Source of the DNA: Actinomycetota bacterium
GTDB taxonomy: Bacteria; Actinomycetota; Thermoleophilia; Gaiellales; Gaiellaceae
Length of the DNA stretch: 9,608 bases
Reading direction: 5' to 3'
Assembly: GCA_013695295.1 (NCBI GenBank)
Contig: JACDAS010000329.1
Span: 1-9,608, forward strand
Position 1 is the stretch's first letter. The number at the start of each line of letters is the position of its first letter. Shown here piece after piece: positions 1 through 5,376 of the stretch. The notes beneath the pieces are model-generated. The model did no database searches, had not been told where the DNA came from, and worked only from the letters and a program-made list of their open reading frames with translations. Made by a program: the position numbers and the translations under genes.

Positions 1-624
1 AGCGCCGACAGCGTCGCGAAAGGCGGCGACCGCGGCGCCGGGTCGGCGAGCAGCGAGGTGCACGAGTCCGAGCGCGTTCGCCGCGGCGCCGACCGCCGCG
101 AGGTCGCCGGCACGTGTCGCGAGCGCGACGGCCTCGGCGAGCATCTCGATGGCGTCGTCCGGCTTCCCCTCCGCCAGGAGAAGCGCGCCGAGCTCCCGTG
201 CGGCCGCCGACTCGGCACGGCGTTCGCCGCTCTTCGCGAACCGCGCCCGGGCCCGGCGGAAGGCGTCGGGGTCTCGCGTCACGAGTCCGAGGTTGTGGAG
301 GGCGGCGCCTTCGTCGGCGACCGACCCCGCAGCGCGGAAGGCCGCAGCCGCCTCGGCGAAGGCCTCGCCGGCAGGCCGCTCGTCGCCGGCGAGACGAAGC
401 ACCGCGCCGAGGGCGTTCAGCGCCTTCGCCCGCTCGACTGCGAGCCCGGCGGAGCCGAAGAGCTCGACGGCGCGTGCCAGTCGAGCTCGTGCCTCCTCCA
501 CGCGCCCGGCGTCGGCGAGCAACGCGCCGAGATGGAAGCTCGCAGTCGCATGCTGGACCGGGTACCCGTCAACGGGGTACCGCTCGAGCGAGGCCTCAAG
601 CTCAGCGATCGGGTCCATTCGCAC
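1..624 (-). CDS. TPR-repeat protein, partial (3' end beyond the left edge)
   Basis: This open frame reads leftward for 208 codons without a stop and leaves the window, so the C-terminus is missing. The protein is rich in Ala, Leu, Arg and Glu and consists of helical tetratricopeptide-like repeats of about 34-40 residues. Recurrent patterns include 'FHLGALLADAGRVEEARARL', 'KALNALGAVLRLAGD', 'AALHNLGLV', 'GALLLAEGKPDDAIEMLAEA' and 'AANALGLVHLAARRPGAAV'. Such repeats usually act as protein-protein interaction scaffolds and are frequent in the C-terminal halves of actinobacterial regulators; here the frame starts directly with TPRs. I chose the GTG at 624 because GAGGA (636-632) lies 7 nt upstream and an in-frame TAG sits at 627-625. 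The ATG at 618 is the alternative. It is divergent from the hydrogenase endopeptidase gene with only 18 bp between them, so the two could share control. Its function is not known. Confidence 0.75.
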   Translation of the reverse strand, partial: MRMDPIAELEASLERYPVDGYPVQHATASFHLGALLADAGRVEEARARLARAVELFGSAGLAVERAKALNALGAVLRLAGDERPAGEAFAEAAAAFRAAGSVADEGAALHNLGLVTRDPDAFRRARARFAKSGERRAESAAARELGALLLAEGKPDDAIEMLAEAVALATRAGDLAAVGAAANALGLVHLAARRPGAAVAAFRDAVGA

Positions 625-642
625 CTATCTATCCTCACCGAG

Positions 643-1119
643 GTGCGGGTCGTCGTAGCAGGAGTGGGGAACCTCCTCCGCGGCGACGACGGCTTCGGCG
701 TGAAGGTTGTGCACGCCCTCGCGCGCCGCGAGGCGCCGGCCGGCGTCCTGGTGATGGACGTCGGGATCGGCGGCATCCACCTTGTCCAGGAGCTGTTCGA
801 GGCAACCGACGCGCTTGTCGTCGTCGACGCCGTCGAGCTCGGCCGGCCTCCGGGCACGCTCGCAGTGATCCGGCCGTCCGTGCGCGAGCCGAGTGGACCC
901 GACGACCTCGCCGACGTGCACTACGCGAACCCCGAGCGGGCGCTCATGCTCGCGCGAGCGCTGGGCGTATTGCCTGAAGCCTGGCTCGTCGGCTGCCAGC
1001 CGCTCGACGCCGAGCGTCTTGGCGAAGGCCTCTCGGAGGCCGTCGCAGCCGCGGTCGAGCCGGCCGCCTTCGAGATCCGCCGCCTGGTCTCCGGCCTCGG
1101 GATCGAATGGCGCGCGTGA
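643..1119 (+). CDS. Hydrogenase maturation endopeptidase (HyaD/HybD/HycI family)
   Basis: The product (158 aa, normal family length) should be the nickel-dependent protease that clips the C-terminal tail of the [NiFe]-hydrogenase large subunit after metal insertion, in the cytoplasm. It opens with the family N-terminus 'MRVVVAGVGNLLRGDDGFG' (1-19). Asp16, Asp62 (in 'ALVVVDAVELG') and His93 (in 'DVHYANPERAL') fall at the positions of the nickel ligands Glu16, Asp62 and His93 of E. coli HybD; HycI also has Asp at position 16. 'WLVGCQP' (114-120) matches the last conserved block. The frame is open upstream to about 58, but that stretch is antisense to the TPR gene, so the GTG at 643 is the start. 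No good Shine-Dalgarno is visible. TATCCT at 630-635 lies 7 nt upstream and could be a -10 box of a leaderless transcript. It heads a run of four same-strand genes; cooC follows after 21 nt. Confidence 0.92.
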   Translation: MRVVVAGVGNLLRGDDGFGVKVVHALARREAPAGVLVMDVGIGGIHLVQELFEATDALVVVDAVELGRPPGTLAVIRPSVREPSGPDDLADVHYANPERALMLARALGVLPEAWLVGCQPLDAERLGEGLSEAVAAAVEPAAFEIRRLVSGLGIEWRA

Positions 1120-1140
1120 AGGGTCTATGCTTGCGGGAGA

Positions 1141-1893
1141 ATGAAGCTCGCGGTTGCCGGCAAGGGGGGCTCGGGGAAGACCTCGATCTCGGGCACGATG
1201 GCACGCCTGCTTGCGCGGGACGGACGCCGGGTTTTGGCGATCGACGGAGACTCGAATCCCAACCTCGCGCTCACTCTCGGCATCCCGCATGACCGACTGA
1301 CCGCAATGCCGACGCTGCCGCGGGACCTGCTCGATCGCAGCGGGGGCGGAGCCGTCCTCACCAAGACGCTGGATGAGATCCGCGCGTCGCACTCGGTCGA
1401 GGGGCCAGATGGCGTAACGCTGCTCGTCATGGCCCACCCGCAGCATGCGGGCACCGGGTGACTGTGCGGCATGCACGCTACCGTGCGTAGCGTCATCGAG
1501 GCAGCCCCGGGCGAGGACGTCTGCATCCTCGACACGGAAGCGTCGCCCGAGCACCTCTCACGAGGGACGGCGCGGTACGCGGACGGACTCGTCGCCGTCG
1601 TCGAGCCGTACTTCAAGTCCCTGGAGACGGGGCGGCGCATGGCGACGCTTGCGCAGGATCTCGGGCTCGAGCGTGTGCTGCTCGTGGCCAACAAGGTCCG
1701 GGACGAGCGGGATCTTGCCGCGGTGACCGAGTTCGCCGCGCAGCACCGGCTCGAGCTCGCGGGGGTCGTCCCCTTTGACGAGCGGCTGCCGGAAGCGGAG
1801 CGGGCCGGAGTGGCTCCGCTCGACCACGACCCGGATTCGCCTGCCGTCCACGCGATCGGCAAGCTCGCGCGTCAGCTCGCGGAGACGCCCTGA
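1141..1893 (+). CDS. cooC: CooC-like nickel-chaperone ATPase with in-frame UGA, probable selenoprotein
   Basis: The product is a MinD/CooC-type P-loop ATPase of 250 residues if the TGA at 1459-1461 is read through. CooC proteins couple ATP-dependent dimerisation to nickel delivery, classically to CO dehydrogenase. The deviant Walker A 'GKGGSGKTS' (7-15, Lys8 and Lys13) begins right at the N-terminus. Switch I is 'DGDSNPNL' (35-42), switch II 'ILDTEASPEHLSRGT' (129-143), and the base-specificity motif 'ANKV' is at 183-186. Between them 'HAGTG-U-LCGMHATVR' matches the CooC CxC region, where the two cysteines bind metal across the dimer. Here the first Cys codon is TGA and Cys109 is the second. 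The frame is otherwise intact on both sides. ATG 1141 is the only sensible start; GGGAG ends 1 nt before it, and TATGCT at 1126-1131 could be a -10 box. A point nonsense mutation or sequencing error remains possible. Its neighbours (hydrogenase protease, hyp genes) suggest nickel delivery to hydrogenase. Confidence 0.8.
1457..1497 (+). promoter_or_regulatory. Candidate bacterial SECIS hairpin at the cooC UGA
   Basis: The 41-nt stretch folds into a hairpin with the UGA in its lower stem. The lower helix pairs 1457-1462 (GGTGAC) with 1492-1497 (GTCATC), six pairs including one G-U. A six-base 5' bulge (1463-1468) follows, then GC (1469-1470) pairs with GC (1490-1491), with A1489 bulged. The apical 7-bp stem pairs ATGCACG (1471-1477) with CGTGCGT (1482-1488), one pair being U-G. 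The terminal loop is CTAC (1478-1481). Size, UGA placement and an apical loop about 16-17 nt past the UGA resemble bacterial SECIS elements such as that of E. coli fdhF. A loop guanine is expected near the 5' side; G1477 would supply it if the closing pair opens. Pairing was done by eye, and GC-rich sequence forms hairpins easily. Confidence 0.55.
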
Positions 1894-2249
1894 GCGAGCT
1901 CGACGCCCTGCGCGTGCGGGAGGAGGTGCTCCAGGCGCTCTACTGGATGCGCTCCGAAGGCCTCGGCATTGCACCTCGCCTCACGGAGCTTGCCCGCTTC
2001 CTGGCGGTTCCGGCCGGGACGCTCGGGCCGTACCTGGCCCGCTTCGTGGACGAGGGGTACCTAGAGCCGTCCGGGGAGGGCTTCTCTCTGACTCCCGCCG
2101 GGATCGACGCCGGCAAGCGCACGTTCGCGGAGGAGTTCGCCGATCTCACGCGCCCTGGACACGGCGAGTGCGACGCGGACTGCTGGTGTCACGACTCCCC
2201 CGAGGAGGCCGCGCGCTGCCTGGAGGATCGCGTCCAGCATGCGCACTGA
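1890..2249 (+). CDS. Winged-helix protein with Cys-rich C-terminal tail
   Basis: A small protein (119 aa from CTG 1890, or 111 aa from GTG 1914) with an N-terminal winged-helix DNA-binding fold. Using GTG numbering, 'RLTELARFLAVPAGTLGPYLARF' (22-44) looks like the helix-turn-helix, and 'GYLEPSGEGFSLTPAGIDAGKR' (48-69) like the wing plus the 'LTxxG' element common in MarR/DtxR-like regulators. The tail carries His83, Cys86, Cys90, Cys92, His93 and Cys102 (CxxxCxCH...C), a plausible site for a metal ion or Fe-S cluster. I infer a metal- or redox-responsive regulator; I do not recognise a named family. The CTG at 1890 overlaps the cooC stop as CTGA, has GGAGA at 1881-1885 at good spacing, and gives the natural N-terminus 'MSELDALRVREEVLQ'. 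GTG 1914 lacks a clear ribosome binding site. The start is therefore uncertain. Confidence 0.75.
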   Translation: MSELDALRVREEVLQALYWMRSEGLGIAPRLTELARFLAVPAGTLGPYLARFVDEGYLEPSGEGFSLTPAGIDAGKRTFAEEFADLTRPGHGECDADCWCHDSPEEAARCLEDRVQHAH

Positions 2250-2622
2250 GGGCGGGCCGGTCGCGCTGCCCAAGAACTTCCTGCGACCCTGCCTGCTTCT
2301 GCTTCTGCGCGAGCAACCGGGGCATGGCTACGACCTGCTGGAGCGCTTGCAGACACTCGGTCTGAGCGGGGATGATCCCGGCGGCCTCTACCGGGGACTG
2401 CGAACGCTCGAGAGCGACGGGCTCGTCCGCTCGGGGTGGGAGCCGTCGCAGAACGGTCCTGACCGCCGCATCTACCAGCTGACCCGAGCCGGGATGGAGG
2501 AGCTGCACCGGCATGCCAAGGCGCTGGTGCACGGTCGCGACGCGGTCGGTGTCTTCCTCAGCCGCTACGGGGAGTTCGTGGCCTTGGCGGAGTCACCGAA
2601 GCCGGTTCGCGTGGACGGCTGA
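2239..2622 (+). CDS. PadR-family transcriptional regulator
   Basis: A 127-aa protein with the hallmarks of short PadR-like winged-helix regulators: 'LRPCLLLLLREQPGHGYDLL' (15-34), 'DPGGLYRGLRTLESDGLVRS' (46-65) forming the recognition helix region, and the wing 'GPDRRIYQLTRAGMEEL' (73-89). The C-terminal part (90-127) would form the dimerisation helix; its length matches short PadR proteins. Such proteins are usually local repressors released by a small ligand or stress signal. The ATG at 2239 lies inside the end of the preceding winged-helix gene (11-nt overlap), so the two are probably co-translated. It ends 121 bp before the transporter genes, whose spacer holds a palindrome that could be its operator (inference). 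Cys18, in the hydrophobic helix, is the only cysteine. Confidence 0.85.
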   Translation: MRTEGGPVALPKNFLRPCLLLLLREQPGHGYDLLERLQTLGLSGDDPGGLYRGLRTLESDGLVRSGWEPSQNGPDRRIYQLTRAGMEELHRHAKALVHGRDAVGVFLSRYGEFVALAESPKPVRVDG

Positions 2623-2669
2623 AGCCGAGCGGGCTCTTCGCCACGGCCGACCTCGAGCGCGGGAGCACA

Positions 2670-2679
2670 CCACGCGTGG
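2670..2679. promoter_or_regulatory. Perfect 10-bp palindrome CCACGCGTGG, candidate operator
   Basis: A perfect 10-bp palindrome sits in the 121-bp spacer between the padR-like gene and the transporter operon, about 65 bp before the binding-protein start. It is flanked by a direct repeat GACCTCG at 2649-2655 and 2680-2686. Two DNA-binding proteins are encoded immediately upstream, which makes an operator plausible. Ten-base palindromes do occur by chance in such GC-rich DNA, so this remains a candidate. Confidence 0.3.
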
Positions 2680-2706
2680 GACCTCGGCGCTAACTGCGGC
2701 GCGCAC

Positions 2707-2735
2707 TTACCGAGACCGAACGGCCCGGTTACGTT
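2707..2735 (+). promoter_or_regulatory. Possible promoter of the transporter operon, leaderless type
   Basis: TTACCG (2707-2712) and TACGTT (2730-2735) are separated by 17 bp and each keep three of six consensus positions of -35 and -10 boxes. The predicted transcription start would be near 2742, only 1-2 nt before the ATG at 2744. There is no Shine-Dalgarno sequence before that ATG, which agrees with a leaderless transcript. The match is weak on its own. Confidence 0.3.
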
Positions 2736-2743
2736 TCGCAGCC

Positions 2744-4360
2744 ATGTCGATACCCCGGGTGCTCCTCTACGTCGCCGGCGCTCTCGCCGCCGCCGTTCTC
2801 GGCCTTTCGGCGACCGCCGCCGCCCGCGAGACGGCCTCGCCGCCCAAGCCCCGCTTCGGCGGGACGCTCGTGGTCGCCTCCGGCGATCCGGGGCCGCTGA
2901 ACCCCGGGATCACGAGCTCGGGTCAGGCGCACCCGGTGACGGGGGAGATCTTCAACGGCCTCGTCCGGCTCAACCGCCACTTCGACCCGGTTCCGGACCT
3001 GGCCCGCTCGTGGAGCGTCTCGAAGGACGGGAAGACCTACACGTTCAACCTCGAACCGAAGGTTCGCTGGCACGACGGCCACGTCTTCTCCTCGCTCGAC
3101 GTGAAGTTCACGTACGAGGAGATTCTCCTCAAGCTGCACCCGCGCACCCGCACGCTCGCGGACGTGATCGAGAGCATCAAGACTCCGAGCAAGAACGTCG
3201 TCGTGTTCCGGCTCAAGCACCGCTACGCCCCGTTCCTGACCTGGTTGGACGAGGACAACGGCGCAATCCTGCCCCGGCACCTCTACCAGGGGACGGATCC
3301 GCTGACGAATCCGGTGAATCTCCGGCCGATCGGCACGGGCCCGTTCAAATTCGAGTCGTACGCTTCGGGAGACCGGGTCGTCCTCGTCCGCAACGCCGAC
3401 TACTTCAAGGCGGGCCTGCCGCGCCTCGACCGGCTCGTGTTCCGGTTCATGCAATCGGCCCAGGCGGCCCAGGCCTTCGAGGCAGGCGAGATCGACGTCT
3501 ACATGTTCCCGAGCGGTCCCGACTCGCTCCGCTTCCTCAACCGCCCGGGCGTGACCGTCACCGAGCGCGGGCGTGAGGGCTCCGCCCGCGTGGTGCCGCT
3601 GATCCTCAACCTCAAGCGGAGCCCGTTCGACGACGTGCGGGTCCGTCGGGCGATTGCCTGGGCGCTCGACACCGACTTCATCGCCCGCACTGCCTACGCA
3701 GGCGTGCTCAAGCCGGCCAAGAGCCCGCTCACACGGTTCATCGGGTGGGCTTACACCCCCAAGGTCCAGCAGTACTCCCACGACCTGACGCGCGCGAACG
3801 CGCTCCTCGACGCCGCCGGGTTGCGTCGGGGCTCGGGGGGCGGCGTGCGATTCCGCACGTCGCTGATCTACGACTCGGGCTTCGCCAGGCAGGCAGAGCT
3901 GATCAAGACCCAGCTCGGCGAGGTCGGCATCGGCATCGACCTGAAGCTGATGGACATGAACTCCTGGGTCCGGAAGCTCTACATCGATAAGGACTTCGAC
4001 ATGGGCTACACGAACTTCACGCACCCCGCCGACCCCGACGTGGGGTGGAAGCGCATCTACGTGTGCTCGAACATCGTCCAGGCGCCCTTCACGAACGGAT
4101 CCCAGTACTGCAACCCGGAAGTCGACAGGCTGTTCGCCCAGGCGGCGGGCGAGCTCGACCAGAAGAAGCGCGGCGACATCTACAAGCGGCTTCAGCGGAA
4201 GCTCCAGAGCGACCTTCCGGTGATCCCTCTGGTGGACGGAATCGGGCCGTGGATCCTCCGGAGCTCCGAGTTCCGCGGGTTCGGAAACTCCGGGTCGAAG
4301 GAGCAATTCTTCTTCGGTGAGAAGGTGTGGTGGACGAAGGGAACCGCCACTAGAGGCTGA
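2744..4360 (+). CDS. ABC transporter substrate-binding protein, peptide/nickel family (SBP_bac_5)
   Basis: A 538-aa exported solute-binding protein of the Dpp/Opp/NikA type, the expected length. Residues 1-28 form a signal peptide: Arg5, then a hydrophobic run from 'VLLYVAGALAAAVLG', with likely cleavage after the 'ATAAA' region. There is no lipobox cysteine, so it is not an obvious lipoprotein, and retention at the membrane of a Gram-positive cell is unexplained. The mature protein has 'GGTLVVASGDPGPLNPG' (39-55) and the family signature 'VRWHDGHVFSSLDVKFTYE' (107-125). Later 'DVRVRRAIAWALD' (297-309) and 'LMDMNSWVRKL' (402-412) match the second lobe. Cys441 and Cys456, the only cysteines, could form a disulfide. 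The frame is open upstream of 2744 but that overlaps padR; ATG 2744 gives the signal peptide. Two permease genes follow. Dipeptide and nickel are both possible ligands; nickel is favoured only by the hydrogenase context. Confidence 0.9.
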   Translation: MSIPRVLLYVAGALAAAVLGLSATAAARETASPPKPRFGGTLVVASGDPGPLNPGITSSGQAHPVTGEIFNGLVRLNRHFDPVPDLARSWSVSKDGKTYTFNLEPKVRWHDGHVFSSLDVKFTYEEILLKLHPRTRTLADVIESIKTPSKNVVVFRLKHRYAPFLTWLDEDNGAILPRHLYQGTDPLTNPVNLRPIGTGPFKFESYASGDRVVLVRNADYFKAGLPRLDRLVFRFMQSAQAAQAFEAGEIDVYMFPSGPDSLRFLNRPGVTVTERGREGSARVVPLILNLKRSPFDDVRVRRAIAWALDTDFIARTAYAGVLKPAKSPLTRFIGWAYTPKVQQYSHDLTRANALLDAAGLRRGSGGGVRFRTSLIYDSGFARQAELIKTQLGEVGIGIDLKLMDMNSWVRKLYIDKDFDMGYTNFTHPADPDVGWKRIYVCSNIVQAPFTNGSQYCNPEVDRLFAQAAGELDQKKRGDIYKRLQRKLQSDLPVIPLVDGIGPWILRSSEFRGFGNSGSKEQFFFGEKVWWTKGTATRG

Positions 4361-4375
4361 CGAGGGCGGTGCGCG

Positions 4376-5344
4376 ATGCGCCCCGATTCGTTCGCCGTCT
4401 TCCTGCTTCGCCGCCTCGTCTCGGGGATCGTCCTGCTCGCAATGGTCACGGCGGCGACGTTCGTGCTCATCACCGCAGCTCCGGGGGACACCGCTCAGGT
4501 CCTCGCGGGTCAGGCCGGCGCCGACCCGGCATACCTCGCGCTGATTCGCCGGCGGCTCCAGCTCGACCGGCCACTTCCCTATCAGATCGCGGCCTATCTA
4601 CGGCAGTCAGCACAGGGCGACCTCGGCTTTTCGGTGATCCAGGGCCGTCCCGTTCGTGACGCGATCGGCGGGCGACTGCTGGCGAGTCTGCTGCTTGCGG
4701 GGACTGCCTTCTTCCTGGCGGCCCTGCTCGGTGTGACTCTCGGTGTGATCGCAGCACACCGGCGAGGGGGAGTCGTCGACGCTGCGATCTCCGTCATCTC
4801 TCTGCTCGCCTACTCGCTCCCCGTGTTCTGGCTCGGCCAGCTGCTGATCGCGCTGTTCGCCGTGCGGCTGCACTGGCTGCCGGCGGGTGGCATGCGGTCG
4901 GCCGACGGGTCGGGCGGCTTCGGGGACGTCGTCCACCATCTCGCGCTTCCTGCGGTGACCCTCTCCCTGCTCCTGATGGCCCTGATCGTCCGCGTCACGC
5001 GGACGGCGATGAGCGAGGCCCTCGTCGAGGACTACGTCTCCGCCGCCCGCGCCAAGGGCGCATCCGAGCCGCGGGTGTTGATCCGTCACGCGCTTCCCAA
5101 CGCCCTCCGCCCGGTGGTCACCGTCCTCACCGGCTACCTGGGCCTCATCCTCACGGGCGCCGTCCTCGTCGAGACCGTGTTCGTCTGGCCCGGCCTCGGC
5201 CGTCTCCTCTACGACTCCGTTCTCGCTCGCGATACGCCCGTGCTCGCCGGGCTCCTTCTCCTCTCGGCCACCCTCGTCGTCGCCGCGAACATTCTCGCCG
5301 ATGTCCTCTACCGCGCACTCGATCCGCGAACGGCCCTCCGCTGA
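4376..5344 (+). CDS. ABC transporter permease, DppB/NikB type
   Basis: A 322-aa inner-membrane permease of the peptide/nickel importer family. It begins with the typical 'FLLRRLVSGIVLLAMVTAATFVL' segment (9-31) and has about six membrane spans, near 11-33, 100-127, 136-163, 190-208, 247-270 and 288-310. The cytoplasmic EAA loop that docks on the ATPase is 'EDYVSAARAKGASEPRVLIR' (218-237), followed by 'HALPNALRPV'. The C-terminus 'LYRALDPRT' is also characteristic. The ATG at 4376 is 15 nt after the binding-protein stop, with GAGGGCGG at 4362-4369 giving a well-spaced ribosome binding site. It pairs with the next gene to form the heterodimeric channel. Substrate cannot be read from the sequence. 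Confidence 0.93.
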   Translation: MRPDSFAVFLLRRLVSGIVLLAMVTAATFVLITAAPGDTAQVLAGQAGADPAYLALIRRRLQLDRPLPYQIAAYLRQSAQGDLGFSVIQGRPVRDAIGGRLLASLLLAGTAFFLAALLGVTLGVIAAHRRGGVVDAAISVISLLAYSLPVFWLGQLLIALFAVRLHWLPAGGMRSADGSGGFGDVVHHLALPAVTLSLLLMALIVRVTRTAMSEALVEDYVSAARAKGASEPRVLIRHALPNALRPVVTVLTGYLGLILTGAVLVETVFVWPGLGRLLYDSVLARDTPVLAGLLLLSATLVVAANILADVLYRALDPRTALR

Positions 5345-5376
5345 CGGTTCAACACCTGCTGCGGTCTCGCCGGCTC

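Noticed and set aside
561..581. 7-bp inverted repeat GGTACCC/GGGTACC
   Set aside because: It lies inside the TPR coding region, where it encodes a repeated Tyr-Pro-Val; no link to regulation is visible.
58..642. Long plus-strand open frame preceding the hydrogenase protease, giving a 353-aa product
   Set aside because: This part is antisense to a convincing TPR gene, is Arg/Gly-rich without domains, and the protease family begins exactly at the GTG at 643.
1471..1893. cooC as a broken gene with an independent 140-aa gene restarting at ATG 1471
   Set aside because: The restart would lack the Walker A motif and has no ribosome binding site; the frame, motifs and spacing across the TGA fit one continuous protein. 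It cannot be fully excluded without comparison.
2623..2635. AGCC/GGCT hairpin directly after the padR-like gene as a terminator
   Set aside because: Four base pairs and no T-run; too weak to call.
2729..4306. 525-aa antisense open frame across the substrate-binding protein gene
   Set aside because: Long antisense frames are common in GC-rich genes; it shows no recognisable motif and the plus-strand protein is clearly a family member.
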